Shown here in pieces: positions 1-10,879 of a DNA stretch of 64,000 bases (its first letter is position 1; each line of letters begins with the position of its first letter). Position numbers and translations under genes: made by a program. This DNA comes from Pseudomonas sp. Its GTDB lineage: Bacteria > Pseudomonadota > Gammaproteobacteria > Pseudomonadales > Pseudomonadaceae. The DNA lies in assembly GCF_030684895.1 (NCBI RefSeq), contig NZ_JAUXXP010000011.1, positions 26,608-90,607 of the forward strand. Direction: 5' to 3'. Under the pieces are notes generated by a model. The model did not search any database and was not told where the DNA came from. It saw only the letters and a program-made list of their open reading frames with translations.

Positions 1-1
1 C

Positions 2-1015
2 GTTGGTTTTGATGCTCACTCCCTGAGCAGCATCAAACTGGACACTGGCGATGGCCGCCAGGGCAATGGTCTTTTCGCTGAAAATGGTGCAGGCGAAGCT
101 GAGGACACTCAGAGCGAAGTTGGCGGCGCGATCAAATTCCGTGTTTCCGATACTGTTCTCAAGTACGGCAACATGATGATTGACACCCCGGTATTTTCTA
201 CCGATGACAGCCGCATCTTGCCTGAAGTTGCAACCGGCACCTTGCTGACCAGCGACGAAATTTCTGGCTTGACCCTCACCGCAGGTCGCTTTACCGCATT
301 GAGCAGCCAAACCGGCTCAAGCCGCGACGACATCAACGGCAAAGGTCCGGGTCTGACTTCCGCCAATATCGTCGGTGCAAACTACTCCTTTACCGATAAC
401 TTCAGCGGCGCTGTATTCTTCTCTGATGTCGAAGATCACTTCAAAAAGCGCTACCTGAACTTGAATTACGGTCAAGATCTGGGCAACGAACAATCCTTCG
501 GCCTGGACTTCAATTACTACCGTACAACCGATGATGGCCAGAAGCGCTCTGGTGACATCGACAACAGCATCTGGAGTATTGCGCCCTCCTATGCTATCGG
601 CGGCCACAAGTTCACCGTTGCTTACCAGAAATCCAACGGCGACACTGGCTATGTATATGGCATTGATGGCGGCGGTGCTGTTTACTTGAACAACTCAGTA
701 CAAATCGGCGACTACGAGCTCAAAGACGAACAATCTTGGCAAGCTCGTTATGACCTGAACATGGCCACATTTGGTGTTCCTGGCCTGAGCTTCATGACCC
801 GTTACATCACCAGCACCGATATCGACGGCGTACGTGCCGACGGTGCCGGCGACGGCAAACGTCACGAGCTCAACTTGGAGAGCAAGTACGTGATCCAAGA
901 AGGCGCAGCAAAAGACCTGTCCTTCCGCGTTCGTCATGCTGCATACCGCGCCAACTTTGGTCGCGATCTGAACGACACCCGCTTGATCATCGAGTACCCA
1001 CTGGACGTTCTCTAA
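2..1015 (+). CDS. oprD: OprD-family outer membrane porin (5' end missing)
   Basis: The reading frame is open from base 2, so the gene begins before the window; 337 C-terminal residues are present. The sequence alternates short polar turns and amphipathic strands typical of an 18-stranded OprD barrel, with family hallmarks such as the LKYGNMMIDTPVF block and the C-terminal stretch ending in a hydrophobic residue. OprD porins sit in the outer membrane and pass basic amino acids, other small organic substrates and, in P. aeruginosa, carbapenems. The next gene converges on it, and both share a perfect terminator palindrome. The family is large in Pseudomonas, so the substrate and exact orthology are not certain. 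Position beside a thioesterase and proS matches the oprD locus of P. aeruginosa as I recall it. Confidence 0.9.
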   Translation, partial: VGFDAHSLSSIKLDTGDGRQGNGLFAENGAGEAEDTQSEVGGAIKFRVSDTVLKYGNMMIDTPVFSTDDSRILPEVATGTLLTSDEISGLTLTAGRFTALSSQTGSSRDDINGKGPGLTSANIVGANYSFTDNFSGAVFFSDVEDHFKKRYLNLNYGQDLGNEQSFGLDFNYYRTTDDGQKRSGDIDNSIWSIAPSYAIGGHKFTVAYQKSNGDTGYVYGIDGGGAVYLNNSVQIGDYELKDEQSWQARYDLNMATFGVPGLSFMTRYITSTDIDGVRADGAGDGKRHELNLESKYVIQEGAAKDLSFRVRHAAYRANFGRDLNDTRLIIEYPLDVL

Positions 1016-1038
1016 CGCCCAAGTAGTACTGAAGTAAT

Positions 1039-1071
1039 AAAAAAGAACCCAGCCTAGGCTGGGTTCTTTTT
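1039..1071. terminator. Bidirectional rho-independent terminator
   Basis: A near-perfect palindrome centred at 1055/1056 (arm GAACCCAGCC) is flanked by A-runs on the left and T-runs on the right, so it can stop transcription from both the porin (+) and the thioesterase (-). Confidence 0.85.
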
Positions 1072-1089
1072 TCTCTACTGATAACAGAC

Positions 1090-1506
1090 TTACAACGGCA
1101 ACGCATAAGTCCCCGTTACATGCGCCACCAACTCTTCTTCGTTGCCCTGCGAATAAACGGATACTTCGCAAACAGCCTGCCTGCGACTTAATCTCAATAT
1201 CCGAGCCTCGGCTAACAGATCAACCGGCCTGGGCTTGACCAGAAAGTTGATATTCAAATTAGATGTCACAGCCATCTCTACCCGCCCGAGACTGCCCAGC
1301 ACCACCGCATACATCGCCGCATCTGCCAGCGCCATAATGGTTGGCCCGGACAAAGTGCCGCCGGGGCGAATTAATTTGCTGTGAAATGGCACCCGCGCCA
1401 GCGCGCCCTTAGCGTCCAGCCGATCGATACACAGGTTGATATCTTCTGCCATCGGCAGCCCCGCCCGAATCAGCGCCTGCACCTGTTCCGCCGTCAATAT
1501 CGACAC
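1090..1506 (-). CDS. PaaI-like hotdog-fold thioesterase
   Basis: A 138-residue protein of normal length for a single hotdog domain. The [19 protein letters not shown] segment corresponds to the central hotdog helix with its catalytic-region Asp, and the following strands ([10 protein letters not shown]) fit the family. Such enzymes hydrolyse acyl-CoA thioesters in the cytoplasm; the substrate cannot be told from sequence. The start chosen is a GTG with AGGAGG only about 3 bases upstream. A TTG four codons further in (1494) has more usual spacing, so the first residues are uncertain. The gene converges on the porin and diverges from proS. Confidence 0.8.
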   Translation of the reverse strand: MSILTAEQVQALIRAGLPMAEDINLCIDRLDAKGALARVPFHSKLIRPGGTLSGPTIMALADAAMYAVVLGSLGRVEMAVTSNLNINFLVKPRPVDLLAEARILRLSRRQAVCEVSVYSQGNEEELVAHVTGTYALPL

Positions 1507-1612
1507 ACTCCCCTCCTTTTATAAGCACACGCCAGCATCCTGTACGCATCTGTACAGGCACCGTACAATGCGGGCCATTCAAAATCTCTTGCAACCGACA
1601 GAACAGCCAAAT

Positions 1613-3328
1613 ATGCGTACCAGCCAGTTCCTGCTCTCGACTCTGAAAGAAACCCCATCCGATGCCGTGGTGATCAGCCATCAGCTGATGCTGCGTGCCG
1701 GCATGATCCGCAAGCTGGCTTCCGGCCTGTACACCTGGCTGCCCATGGGCCTGCGTGTGCTGCGCAAGGTTGAGAAGGTCGTGCGCGAGGAAATGAATGC
1801 CGCTGGCGCTCTGGAAGTGCTGATGCCGGGCATTCAGCCGGCAGAGCTGTGGCAGGAATCCGGTCGCTGGGAGCAGTACGGCCCGGAACTGCTGCGCATG
1901 AAGGATCGCCACGGCCGCGACTTCTGCGCCGGTCCGACCCATGAAGAAGTGATCACTGATCTGGCGCGCAACGAGCTGAACAGCTACAAGCAGCTGCCGA
2001 TCAACCTGTATCAGATCCAGACCAAGTTCCGCGACGAAATCCGTCCGCGCTTCGGCCTGATGCGTGGCCGCGAGTTCATCATGAAGGACGCTTACTCCTT
2101 CCACGTCGACCAGGCTTCGCTGCAAGAAACCTATGACCGCATGCACCAGGCCTACTGCAACGTATTTACCCGCCTGGGCCTGAATTTCCGCCCTGTACAG
2201 GCGGACACCGGCTCCATCGGCGGCACTGGCTCCCACGAATTCCACGTACTGGCCGACTCCGGCGAAGACGATATCGCCTTCAGCGACAGCTCTGACTACG
2301 CCGCCAATATCGAAAAAGCCGAAGCAGTACCACGCGAAAGCAGCCGTGGCGCAGCCACTGAAAGCATGCGCATGGTTGACACCCCGGACACCAAAACCAT
2401 CGATGCACTGGTGACAGGTTTTGGCCTGGCCATCGAAAAAACCATCAAGACCCTGATGGTCCATGGTGCTAAAGAAGGCACTCTGGTGGCGCTGATCGTA
2501 CGTGGCGACCACGAACTCAACGAGATCAAAGCTGCCAACCTGGAAATAGTTGCCAGCCCACTGGTGTTCGCCAACGAAGCTGAAATTCGCGCAGCCATCG
2601 GCGCAGGTCCTGGTTCGCTGGGCCCGGTCAATCTGCCGATCCCTTGCGTGGTCGACCGCTCGGTTGCCTTGATGAGCGACTTCGCCTCGGGTGCCAATAT
2701 CGATGACAAGCACTATTTCGGCGTCAACTGGGAGCGCGACCTGCCGCTGCCGGAAGTGGCCGACCTGCGCAACGTGCTGGCCGGCGACCCAAGCCCGGAT
2801 GGCAACGGTACTCTGGAAATCAAGCGCGGCATCGAAGTCGGGCATATCTTCCAGCTGGGCACCAAGTACAGCGAAGCGCTGAACTGCCAGGTGCTGGGTG
2901 AGAACGGCAAGCCGGTGATTCTGACGATGGGCTGCTATGGCATTGGCGTTTCGCGCGTGGTGGCGGCAGCCATCGAGCAGAACAACGATGACCGCGGCAT
3001 TCTCTGGAACGACGCCTTGGCGCCTTTCCACATCGCCCTGGTGCCGCTGCGTTACGAAACCGATGCCGTGCGCGAAGCCACCGACACGCTGTATGCGCAG
3101 CTAACTGCTGCCGGCTATGAAGTGCTGCTCGATGACCGTGACAAAAAGACCAGTCCAGGCATCAAATTCGCCGATATGGAACTGATCGGCATCCCGCATC
3201 GCATCGTCGTCAGTGATCGCGGCCTGGCCGAAGGCAACCTGGAATACAAGAGCCGCAAGGAAACCGACGCCCAGGCCGTGCCTGTCGCCGATATCCTGAG
3301 CTTTATCCAGGCCCGCATCAGCCACTGA
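1613..3328 (+). CDS. proS: Prolyl-tRNA synthetase
   Basis: Class II aminoacyl-tRNA synthetase that charges tRNA-Pro. The 571-residue product begins [15 protein letters not shown], the conserved start of bacterial ProS, so the ATG at 1613 is preferred over further upstream starts in the same frame. Seen in order are the N-terminal catalytic block ([44 protein letters not shown]), the inserted editing domain in the middle third that clears mischarged alanine, the resumed catalytic core (GCYGIGVSR) and the C-terminal anticodon-binding domain ([22 protein letters not shown]). Length and order fit the long bacterial type with the editing insert. Confidence 0.98.
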   Translation: MRTSQFLLSTLKETPSDAVVISHQLMLRAGMIRKLASGLYTWLPMGLRVLRKVEKVVREEMNAAGALEVLMPGIQPAELWQESGRWEQYGPELLRMKDRHGRDFCAGPTHEEVITDLARNELNSYKQLPINLYQIQTKFRDEIRPRFGLMRGREFIMKDAYSFHVDQASLQETYDRMHQAYCNVFTRLGLNFRPVQADTGSIGGTGSHEFHVLADSGEDDIAFSDSSDYAANIEKAEAVPRESSRGAATESMRMVDTPDTKTIDALVTGFGLAIEKTIKTLMVHGAKEGTLVALIVRGDHELNEIKAANLEIVASPLVFANEAEIRAAIGAGPGSLGPVNLPIPCVVDRSVALMSDFASGANIDDKHYFGVNWERDLPLPEVADLRNVLAGDPSPDGNGTLEIKRGIEVGHIFQLGTKYSEALNCQVLGENGKPVILTMGCYGIGVSRVVAAAIEQNNDDRGILWNDALAPFHIALVPLRYETDAVREATDTLYAQLTAAGYEVLLDDRDKKTSPGIKFADMELIGIPHRIVVSDRGLAEGNLEYKSRKETDAQAVPVADILSFIQARISH

Positions 3329-3354
3329 TCTCAGCCCTTTTAGCAAGAGTCGTC

Positions 3355-4308
3355 ATGTTCAAGCGAAACACCCTCAGCCTCATCGCCACCCTGCTGGGTG
3401 GCTCTCTGCTACTCAGTGGTTGCGCCAATCAGTTGCCGCAGCGCAGCGAGCACGAGGAGCGCGTCGAGCGCAAATTGCTCGATCACAGCCTGCAGATCGA
3501 TGTCGGTGAGCCACGCGTGCTGGAGTTGCCACAACGCCGCGTACGCGTGCATGAACAGAAGACCTTCGAGGTCACGGCGTTTGACGTGACGCGCCGCTAT
3601 GACCGCTATACCCCCTACCAGCCCTGGCGCGAACTCTATGAAGTGCCGCTCGGCGCACTGGCGATTGTCGGTGGCATCGGTGCCAACGTACTCAACGTGG
3701 TACTGCTCGGCAGCCTGCCGGATACCGTCACCAAGGACTGGATCAGTTACGGCTTTGCCGGGCTCAACCCGGCGATGAACGTCGAATCCAACGGGCGCTC
3801 GCAACAGAACCTCGCCACCCTCGAGGAGCGCCGCCAGGATGCGCGCATGGAGTATTCCAGCCTGCCATGGGCCGAGCGTCCGGTACTGGTTAAAGCCGGC
3901 GCACAGAGCCATGAGCTGCTCACCGACCGCAATGGCATCCTGCGCCTGAACTTGCTCGACAGCCCGTTTGCCGAAGAGGATGTCACGCGTATTAGTACCC
4001 TACTGCTGACCGTGGAAGATGATCAGGGCTCAGCGCGCGCTGATGCCTCCCTGCTGGTCAGCCGCACCCTGCGCGGCAAACTGCAGGAAGCCCACCAGCT
4101 GATTTACAACGACCTTGAAGGTGACGACGTTGCCCAGTGGGTACATCGGGTTAAACGCCTGTCAGAGCTGGGCCTGGAAGAGGAAGCCAGCGAGCTGGAA
4201 CAGAGCCTGATCGAACTGACGCGCAATGATCCGGAACTGCAGAAGATCTTCCTCCAGGCCCTGACCAAAGACGCCGGCCGCCTGGTCGCCGATCCTGGCA
4301 ACGACTGA
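3355..4308 (+). CDS. Putative lipoprotein of unknown function
   Basis: The 317-residue product starts with a lipoprotein signal peptide: positive residues, a hydrophobic stretch and the lipobox LLSGC with the modified Cys at residue 23. One more hydrophobic segment (about residues 99-121, LGALAIVGGIGANVLNVVLLG) could be a second membrane-associated helix. The rest is charged with a helical C-terminal third rich in Glu and Leu. It lies 26 bases after proS and 7 bases before a transglycosylase gene, so the three may be co-transcribed. I do not recognise the family. Confidence 0.75.
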   Translation: MFKRNTLSLIATLLGGSLLLSGCANQLPQRSEHEERVERKLLDHSLQIDVGEPRVLELPQRRVRVHEQKTFEVTAFDVTRRYDRYTPYQPWRELYEVPLGALAIVGGIGANVLNVVLLGSLPDTVTKDWISYGFAGLNPAMNVESNGRSQQNLATLEERRQDARMEYSSLPWAERPVLVKAGAQSHELLTDRNGILRLNLLDSPFAEEDVTRISTLLLTVEDDQGSARADASLLVSRTLRGKLQEAHQLIYNDLEGDDVAQWVHRVKRLSELGLEEEASELEQSLIELTRNDPELQKIFLQALTKDAGRLVADPGND

Positions 4309-4315
4309 CGCCCCC

Positions 4316-4888
4316 ATGCTGCAGCGCCTGACCTGCACCCTACTCGGCCTACTGCTCTGCAGCGTGGCGTATGCCGACGTGCGCCAGGCGCCGGAGACGG
4401 AACTGCGCACACTGCTGCAACAGACCGTGGCCCAGGCCGACAGCTTTCAGGATCGTTTCGATGCCGAAGTCTGGCTGTTGGATATGTCCACGCGCATGCG
4501 CCGTTATATTCCGGATGCCGAGCAACGCCTGAGCCTGCTGCGCCTGGTACACCGCGAAGCCAGTAAAGCCGGCTTGCGCCCCGACCTGATGATTGCCCTG
4601 ATTCATGCCGAAAGCCATTTCGACCGTTTCGCCATATCTTCAGTCGGCGCCCAGGGCATGATGCAGGTGATGCCCTTCTGGAAAGCCGAACTGGGCCGCC
4701 CGCAAGACAACCTCACCGACAACGCCACCAACCTGCGCTATGGCTGCACCATCCTCAGCTTTTATTTACGCAAGGAAAACGGCGACCTGAACCGCGCACT
4801 GGCGCGTTACAACGGCAGCCTGGGCAAACACACCTACTCGGCCAAGGTGGTCGGTTTCTGGCACGACTTCTGGTATGTCAAACCGTAG
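4316..4888 (+). CDS. Lytic transglycosylase, SLT domain
   Basis: A 190-residue exported protein. Residues 1-20 form a signal peptide ending SVAYA. The SLT domain follows: ALIHAESHFD holds the expected catalytic Glu99, and SSVGAQGMMQVMP and ALARYNG are the other goose-lysozyme-fold motifs. These enzymes cleave peptidoglycan non-hydrolytically, giving 1,6-anhydromuropeptides in the periplasm. No LysM or other wall-binding domain is visible, so this is a minimal form. It sits just after the lipoprotein gene. Confidence 0.9.
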   Translation: MLQRLTCTLLGLLLCSVAYADVRQAPETELRTLLQQTVAQADSFQDRFDAEVWLLDMSTRMRRYIPDAEQRLSLLRLVHREASKAGLRPDLMIALIHAESHFDRFAISSVGAQGMMQVMPFWKAELGRPQDNLTDNATNLRYGCTILSFYLRKENGDLNRALARYNGSLGKHTYSAKVVGFWHDFWYVKP

Positions 4889-4960
4889 ATGGGTTAGCGG
4901 CGCAGAGCACAAGACGCATGCACAACATGCCTCCCATGCGACGCTTAACCCATCAACGAC

Positions 4961-5236
4961 TCAGCGCCGTACGATAAATCCGGCAACTCCCTGCAACGCC
5001 TGATCCTGCAGCTCCAGCGCGGTCACGTCGGCAGCCTGCGGCCCTTGCTCTAACCAGCTTGCTAACTCGGCCACTGCAGCTTCATCACCCTCGAACAGCA
5101 CCTCGACCCGGCCATCGGCCAGGTTGCGCACCCAGCCATCGAGATCCAGACGCTCAGCCTGCTCTGCGGTCGTTTGGCGAAAACTGACGCCCTGAACGCG
5201 ACCGCTGACGTAACCATGCTTGCAGATACGCGCCAC
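4961..5236 (-). CDS. acyP: Acylphosphatase
   Basis: A 91-residue enzyme that hydrolyses acyl phosphates. The signature GRVQGVSFR gives the phosphate-binding Arg20, and GWVRNLADGRVEV gives the catalytic Asn38. I chose the GTG at 5236 because it yields the normal family length, lies 4 bases after the stop of the thioredoxin-like gene and has a GGAGGG ribosome site overlapping that stop. A longer frame upstream adds a basic stretch not usual in the family. It is likely translated together with the upstream gene. Confidence 0.93.
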   Translation of the reverse strand: MARICKHGYVSGRVQGVSFRQTTAEQAERLDLDGWVRNLADGRVEVLFEGDEAAVAELASWLEQGPQAADVTALELQDQALQGVAGFIVRR

Positions 5237-5240
5237 GGCT

Positions 5241-5720
5241 CTAGCCCTCCGCCTTGAGCGCAGCCAGGCGAGCACTCAGGCCGGCCGCCGTCTGCTCACC
5301 CAGCAGGCGCTCACGCATACGACCCTGATCATCGACGATATAGGTCACCGGCAGCACCTCGGCACGCGGCAGCTGATAGCGCTCAGCCGGGTCCTGCGCC
5401 AGCACGGTAAAGGTGATGCCCATGTCTTGCGCTGCCTGACTCAGTTTCTCGCCCTGCAGCGCATCGAAATTCACCCCCAGCACCTGCACGGATTGCTCCT
5501 TGAACTGTTTCTCCAGAGCATTGAGTTCAGGGATCTCGGTGCGGCAGGGTGCGCACCACTGCGCCCAGTAATTAATCACTAACCACTGGCCATCCAGGCG
5601 CTCAACCGCTACCTTTCGTCCATATTGATCGACGCCTATGTCTTCAGCGCAACCGGCCAGAATCAGACCTATGCCTACGCCCGCAACAGCACGAATGATC
5701 GCCTGGAAACGCATTCCCAT
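5241..5720 (-). CDS. TlpA/ResA-like thioredoxin lipoprotein
   Basis: A 159-residue protein with a lipoprotein signal (lipobox ILAGC, Cys24) and a thioredoxin fold carrying the redox motif WCAPC (Cys56 and Cys59). The cis-proline segment LPVTYIVDDQGR is also seen. It should act outside the cytoplasm, anchored to a membrane, as a thiol-disulfide reductant or oxidant. I chose the start at 5720, which has AGGGAG upstream; a Met two codons later is also possible. It is transcribed with the acylphosphatase and divergently from the PilZ gene, with about 30 bases between. Confidence 0.88.
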   Translation of the reverse strand: MGMRFQAIIRAVAGVGIGLILAGCAEDIGVDQYGRKVAVERLDGQWLVINYWAQWCAPCRTEIPELNALEKQFKEQSVQVLGVNFDALQGEKLSQAAQDMGITFTVLAQDPAERYQLPRAEVLPVTYIVDDQGRMRERLLGEQTAAGLSARLAALKAEG

Positions 5721-5750
5721 GCATTCGCTCCCTGATTCCATAAGGTTGAT

Positions 5751-7160
5751 ATGACATTAGATGCCTTGCGCCTGGAAGTGCCAGACATCCTCGAAACCGA
5801 GGTCGCACCGTTGGCCGACCTCAATGAGCAGCTGGCCCAGGCCCGTCTGCAGCCGCCAGAACTGGCCTTGCAGCAAGCGCTCGGCCTGCTCTTCAGGCTG
5901 AACCGCAGCGCCATGACCTTACTCGAAAGGCAGCGCGCACTGCAAAGCTTCAGCGATCAGTACCGGCATTACAGCAAGGCCTACCAGGGCGAAAACCCCC
6001 CCACGGCGTTGTTCGTGCATCTGTGCAGTGAACTGGCTATCGGCTTCAAACGTCTGCTGCTGCAAATCCTCCAGGGCCGTCAACCATCACGCCCGCACCT
6101 GGCCTGGTGCCTGTATATGGCTCAGCACTTTCTCGCGCAGAGCCTGCTGCGCCACTACCAGCTATATCAGGAACCACCGCCCAGCCTGTGGCGTGACAGC
6201 CATCTGCTGTACTGGATCGGTGAGCATCAGGATTGCTTAGACGAGCCAGTGGCGGCAGCGTTTACCCCACAACCGGCCAACACCATGCGCGGCATCTACC
6301 AGCAGATGCTGCTGTTGTCGCTGAGCAACCCGTTTCACCTCGCCGATGGCGAATGCGCACTGCTGTTCGGCGCGCTCTCGCCGCTGGCCGGGCTGGCGCG
6401 CCTGCTGCCCTGGGACGAGGACGATGAAATCGAAGGGCCAACCATCGACCTGACCGAGGCGCAGCCCTGCCTGAGCTACGCCCAGACACCAGAAGGCAGC
6501 GCTGACTATTTGCGCCGCTTCGAGCTGGGCGCCCTGCTGGTAGCTCTGCATGAGCCCGCACCACTGCAAAGCAAAGCGGAGCGCCAACTGCTGGAGCGCG
6601 TGCAACAACACTGGCTGGGGCGCCAGCAACGCCGACATACCCGCGCCGACCACAGCTCCGAATGCAACATTATCGTCGGCCTACCCGGCATCCATGCGCA
6701 ACTACTGGAACAGCGACCGCTGCGCACCAGCGCGCAGATGCTCGACGCCAGCGCAGGCGGTGCACGCCTGCTGTGTAATGCCGACCAGGCCGCGCAACTG
6801 TCAGTTGGCCAGCTTGTGCTATTGATCACCGGCAGCGATACACCGACCCTAGCCCTAGTACGTTGGCGGCATCTGAATAGCGAAGGCCTGCACCTGGGCC
6901 TGCGTTACCTGAAAGGCCTGCCGCGCCCGGTCTGGCTGCGGCGCGCGCCCAGCGCCCAGACTCACCCGGGCGTGCTGCAAAGCACCCCGGCACCGGGCAA
7001 CGGTTGGCATCACGGCTTATGGCTGCCTAACGGGCAGTTTGTTGAAGGGGAAAATGTCTGGCTGCAACTGGCCAGCGCGCACAACCAGGCAATTCTGCCG
7101 CTGCCGACCGCCAATCTGGTCACCGCCTCCGTCACTCGCTACCCGATGCAGCTGGCTTAG
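5751..7160 (+). CDS. PilZ-domain protein
   Basis: A 469-residue cytoplasmic protein. The N-terminal two thirds are helical and rich in Leu and Gln with no domain I recognise. The PilZ-like part begins around residue 290: RRHTR fits the RxxxR loop that binds cyclic di-GMP, and about 35 residues later DASAGGARL fits the D/NxSxxG motif. The VRWRHLNSEGLHLGLRYL segment matches later PilZ strands. Function is probably a c-di-GMP-responsive effector, but the partner is unknown. A diguanylate cyclase gene occurs at 34.3 kb in this window. Confidence 0.75.
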   Translation: MTLDALRLEVPDILETEVAPLADLNEQLAQARLQPPELALQQALGLLFRLNRSAMTLLERQRALQSFSDQYRHYSKAYQGENPPTALFVHLCSELAIGFKRLLLQILQGRQPSRPHLAWCLYMAQHFLAQSLLRHYQLYQEPPPSLWRDSHLLYWIGEHQDCLDEPVAAAFTPQPANTMRGIYQQMLLLSLSNPFHLADGECALLFGALSPLAGLARLLPWDEDDEIEGPTIDLTEAQPCLSYAQTPEGSADYLRRFELGALLVALHEPAPLQSKAERQLLERVQQHWLGRQQRRHTRADHSSECNIIVGLPGIHAQLLEQRPLRTSAQMLDASAGGARLLCNADQAAQLSVGQLVLLITGSDTPTLALVRWRHLNSEGLHLGLRYLKGLPRPVWLRRAPSAQTHPGVLQSTPAPGNGWHHGLWLPNGQFVEGENVWLQLASAHNQAILPLPTANLVTASVTRYPMQLA

Positions 7161-7299
7161 ACACTGTTGCCGATACGCTAAAACTGCGAGAAAGGTCACG
7201 CCGAACGGCGGCCGAGCGCACAGTTTCATCGGAGGGGCCAAGCTTATAATTCATCGCACTCACGCTTGATGCGATCCGTTATTAGCCTGGAACACAACC

Positions 7300-7692
7300 A
7301 TGACCCAAGCCCTCGATAAGTTGGTCGGCCCCGTGCCATCTGCCATCGTCAATCTCGCCCGCTTACAGGTCACCCCGTACGAAGGGCGCGTCGCTGAGTT
7401 CAACGTAGCCGCCTGGCTGCACCTACCGGGGCTGGCCAACCTGCCTGTATCCCTGTTGATCAGCTACCGCGACGGCACCACCCGCCGCGAAGTGATGGTC
7501 GATCACGGCAAGGTCAATCAGCACAGCAAGATTCTGCTTTCCAGCGTGGCCCGCCTGCCGGTGAAGCTGAAGATCGAAGACATGCAGGTGCGCCTGCGCT
7601 CTGCCGTGCCAGCGACCAGCCTGGTGGTCGAGGAGCTGTTTGTGCAAGCGGTCGAGTTACCACAAACCGACAGCCGCCAAGCCCTCGCCTGA
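7300..7692 (+). CDS. Conserved hypothetical protein
   Basis: A 130-residue protein without signal peptide or membrane segment, with alternating hydrophobic strands (VSLLISYRD, VKLKIEDMQVRL) suggesting a beta-rich fold. I do not recognise the family. It follows the PilZ gene by 140 bases, a gap long enough for its own promoter, and is ended by a clear terminator. Confidence 0.65.
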   Translation: MTQALDKLVGPVPSAIVNLARLQVTPYEGRVAEFNVAAWLHLPGLANLPVSLLISYRDGTTRREVMVDHGKVNQHSKILLSSVARLPVKLKIEDMQVRLRSAVPATSLVVEELFVQAVELPQTDSRQALA

Positions 7693-7710
7693 TAGCACCC
7701 CGTAGCACAC

Positions 7711-7739
7711 AAGCCCCGCGCACTGACGCGGGGTTTTGC
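7711..7739 (+). terminator. Rho-independent terminator
   Basis: The arms GCCCCGCG and CGCGGGG flank a short loop and are followed by a short T-run just after the hypothetical gene at 7300. Confidence 0.75.
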
Positions 7740-7741
7740 GT

Positions 7742-7963
7742 TTAGCGCGAGAGCACTCCTGCAGGCCCACACTGGGTGTCAGAATCAGGTCGCGTGACAG
7801 TTTCAGATAAGCCAGAAGAGTGGGGCTGCTCAGTCGGGTTGGAGTTGACCAAGGACTGCGGCCAGCTGCTAAAGCGCAGGCCGGTGATGCGATTAAGGCG
7901 CTCGAGCGCCTCTTGCGGATCACGTTGATACAGATGAATCACTTTGCCTTTAGTGGCTGTCAT
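7742..7963 (-). CDS. Small conserved hypothetical protein
   Basis: A 73-residue product starting MTATKGKVIHLYQRDP. GAAGG lies 4 bases before the ATG at 7963, which is better supported than an upstream Met in the same frame. The N-terminal half (PQEALERLNRITGLRF) looks like a helix; the C-terminal half is polar and probably disordered. It has no recognisable domain and lies downstream of the YihY gene on the same strand, converging on the 7300 gene. Confidence 0.55.
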   Translation of the reverse strand: MTATKGKVIHLYQRDPQEALERLNRITGLRFSSWPQSLVNSNPTEQPHSSGLSETVTRPDSDTQCGPAGVLSR

Positions 7964-8130
7964 AACGCCTTCACACTCCGCCAATCCCTGCCCTGCTGGC
8001 AACCTGATCGCTATCTGCAAGACAAATAGCCAGAAGCGTGCCAGCTTCCTTTTAACCGCGTTTGGCGACCTTCATGGTCGTCCGAGCCATCATGCGCCAT
8101 CAGCACAACGCCGCAAACTGACGTTTTACG

Positions 8131-9360
8131 TCACTTTGCCGGCTCAGCTTCAGGCTGCAGCCACTTCGCCAGGTCTTCACCAAATAGCGCCGCCTGCTCT
8201 TCTTGCAACTGCACCAAACCACGGCGCAGCGCCGGATACCAGACCTCATCGAGCTGCTCGGGCAGGTTCTCCGCCCTGGGCAGCGGCCAGGGACTGTGGC
8301 TAAGCAATTGCTGCAGCGAATAATGACCAAGGTCACGGCTCAACACCCAGGTACCGGAACCGGTCGGGGCAATCAGTTTCTGCTGCTCAAGAAACACCAG
8401 AATCTCTTCCCACTCATGCTCCGCCAGCGACCAGCCCTGGCGCTGCACATCCAGCAAACGTACTTTCAAACCCGACTGCTGGCGCTCGTAGAACACCCGC
8501 AGCACGCCAAGCGCCATCAATAAACGCGGCACCGCACGCTTGCGCCACTGCTGGGAAAACCCCAGGTTACAGACCAGTTCGGCGCCAAACAGCACGATCA
8601 ACCAGGACAGATAGATCCACAACAGAAACAGCGGCACCGTGGCAAATGCACCGTAAATCAACTGATAACCGGGAAACAGGCGCACATACAGGCCGAACAG
8701 CATCTTCGCCACTTCGAACAGAATTGCCGCGAACAAGCCGCCTAGCAGCGCATGCCGCACCGGCACCTGAGCATTCGGCACCGTGGCATACAGCAAGGTG
8801 AATGCAGCCACGCTAAACAGCAGCGGCATAAATTTCAGCAGCGCCTGGGCACCGAGCAAGGCATCCGGGCCGGAGATCAGTGACAACGACGTGAAGTAGG
8901 TACTGATGGCAAAGCCACCGCCAAGCAACAACGGACCCAGGCTGAGAATCGCCCAGTACAGCAGAAAGCTCGACACGCCCCGACGCGGCTGCCGCACGCG
9001 CCAGATGGTGTTGAAGGTCTTCTCGATCGTCACCAGCATCCAGAACGCCGTCGCCGCCAACACCGCCACACCAATCCAGGTCAGCTGGCGCGCCTGAGTG
9101 GTGAAATCGCGCAGGTATTGCTGCAGGGTCTCACCGGCAGAGGGCACGAAGTTGCGGAAGATAAAGCTCTGAATCTGCTCGCCGGTATCCTGAAACGCCG
9201 GAATGGCCGAGAGCATGGAAAAGGTCACCGTCATCATCGGCACCACCGCAAACAGGGTGGTGTAGGTCAAGGCCGCCGCATTGCTGGTGCCTTGGTCGGC
9301 GATAAAGCGTTGCAACAAAAAACGCCAGAACTCCAACAGGTTGTTAACACGCTGCAGCAT
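8131..9360 (-). CDS. YihY/BrkB family inner membrane protein
   Basis: A 409-residue protein. About six hydrophobic segments occur in the first 290 residues, with the family block [20 protein letters not shown] near the N-terminus and [17 protein letters not shown] near the end of the membrane part. The C-terminal 120 residues are cytoplasmic and look like a winged-helix region. Older annotations call this ribonuclease BN, a name now assigned to another protein. The true role is not known. The ribosome site AAGGAGA precedes the start. Confidence 0.88.
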   Translation of the reverse strand: MLQRVNNLLEFWRFLLQRFIADQGTSNAAALTYTTLFAVVPMMTVTFSMLSAIPAFQDTGEQIQSFIFRNFVPSAGETLQQYLRDFTTQARQLTWIGVAVLAATAFWMLVTIEKTFNTIWRVRQPRRGVSSFLLYWAILSLGPLLLGGGFAISTYFTSLSLISGPDALLGAQALLKFMPLLFSVAAFTLLYATVPNAQVPVRHALLGGLFAAILFEVAKMLFGLYVRLFPGYQLIYGAFATVPLFLLWIYLSWLIVLFGAELVCNLGFSQQWRKRAVPRLLMALGVLRVFYERQQSGLKVRLLDVQRQGWSLAEHEWEEILVFLEQQKLIAPTGSGTWVLSRDLGHYSLQQLLSHSPWPLPRAENLPEQLDEVWYPALRRGLVQLQEEQAALFGEDLAKWLQPEAEPAK

Positions 9361-9467
9361 GCCCTCTCCTTAGCCATTTGCATCCCGGCAACCTGCACTA
9401 CAGGCGCAGGCGTAAATGCCGTTAGCGGTTAGAATAGCCGCCATCGAAGGTAACCGGCGACCCGAAC

Positions 9468-10826
<1,359 letters not shown>

Positions 10827-10831
10827 GGGGC

Positions 10832-10869
10832 AACGCTGAGCCTGGCTGCACGCAGGCTCAGCGTTTTAT
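10832..10869 (+). terminator. Rho-independent terminator
   Basis: A 13-base perfect stem (AACGCTGAGCCTG with its complement) closes an 8-base loop and is followed by TTTTA. It ends the arsC-wrbA-DUF2069 unit and may also serve the leftward hda unit. Confidence 0.88.
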
Positions 10870-10879
10870 AGCGAGCGCT

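Noticed and set aside
1409..3031. Long minus-strand ORF of 540 codons opposite proS
   Set aside because: It is antisense to a clear proS and its predicted protein (His/Ala/Val/Gln-rich) is typical of a shadow frame in GC-rich DNA.
8131..9360. Ribonuclease BN assignment for the YihY protein
   Set aside because: This old name belongs to a different protein (ElaC/RNase Z type); the sequence is an integral membrane protein with no nuclease motif.
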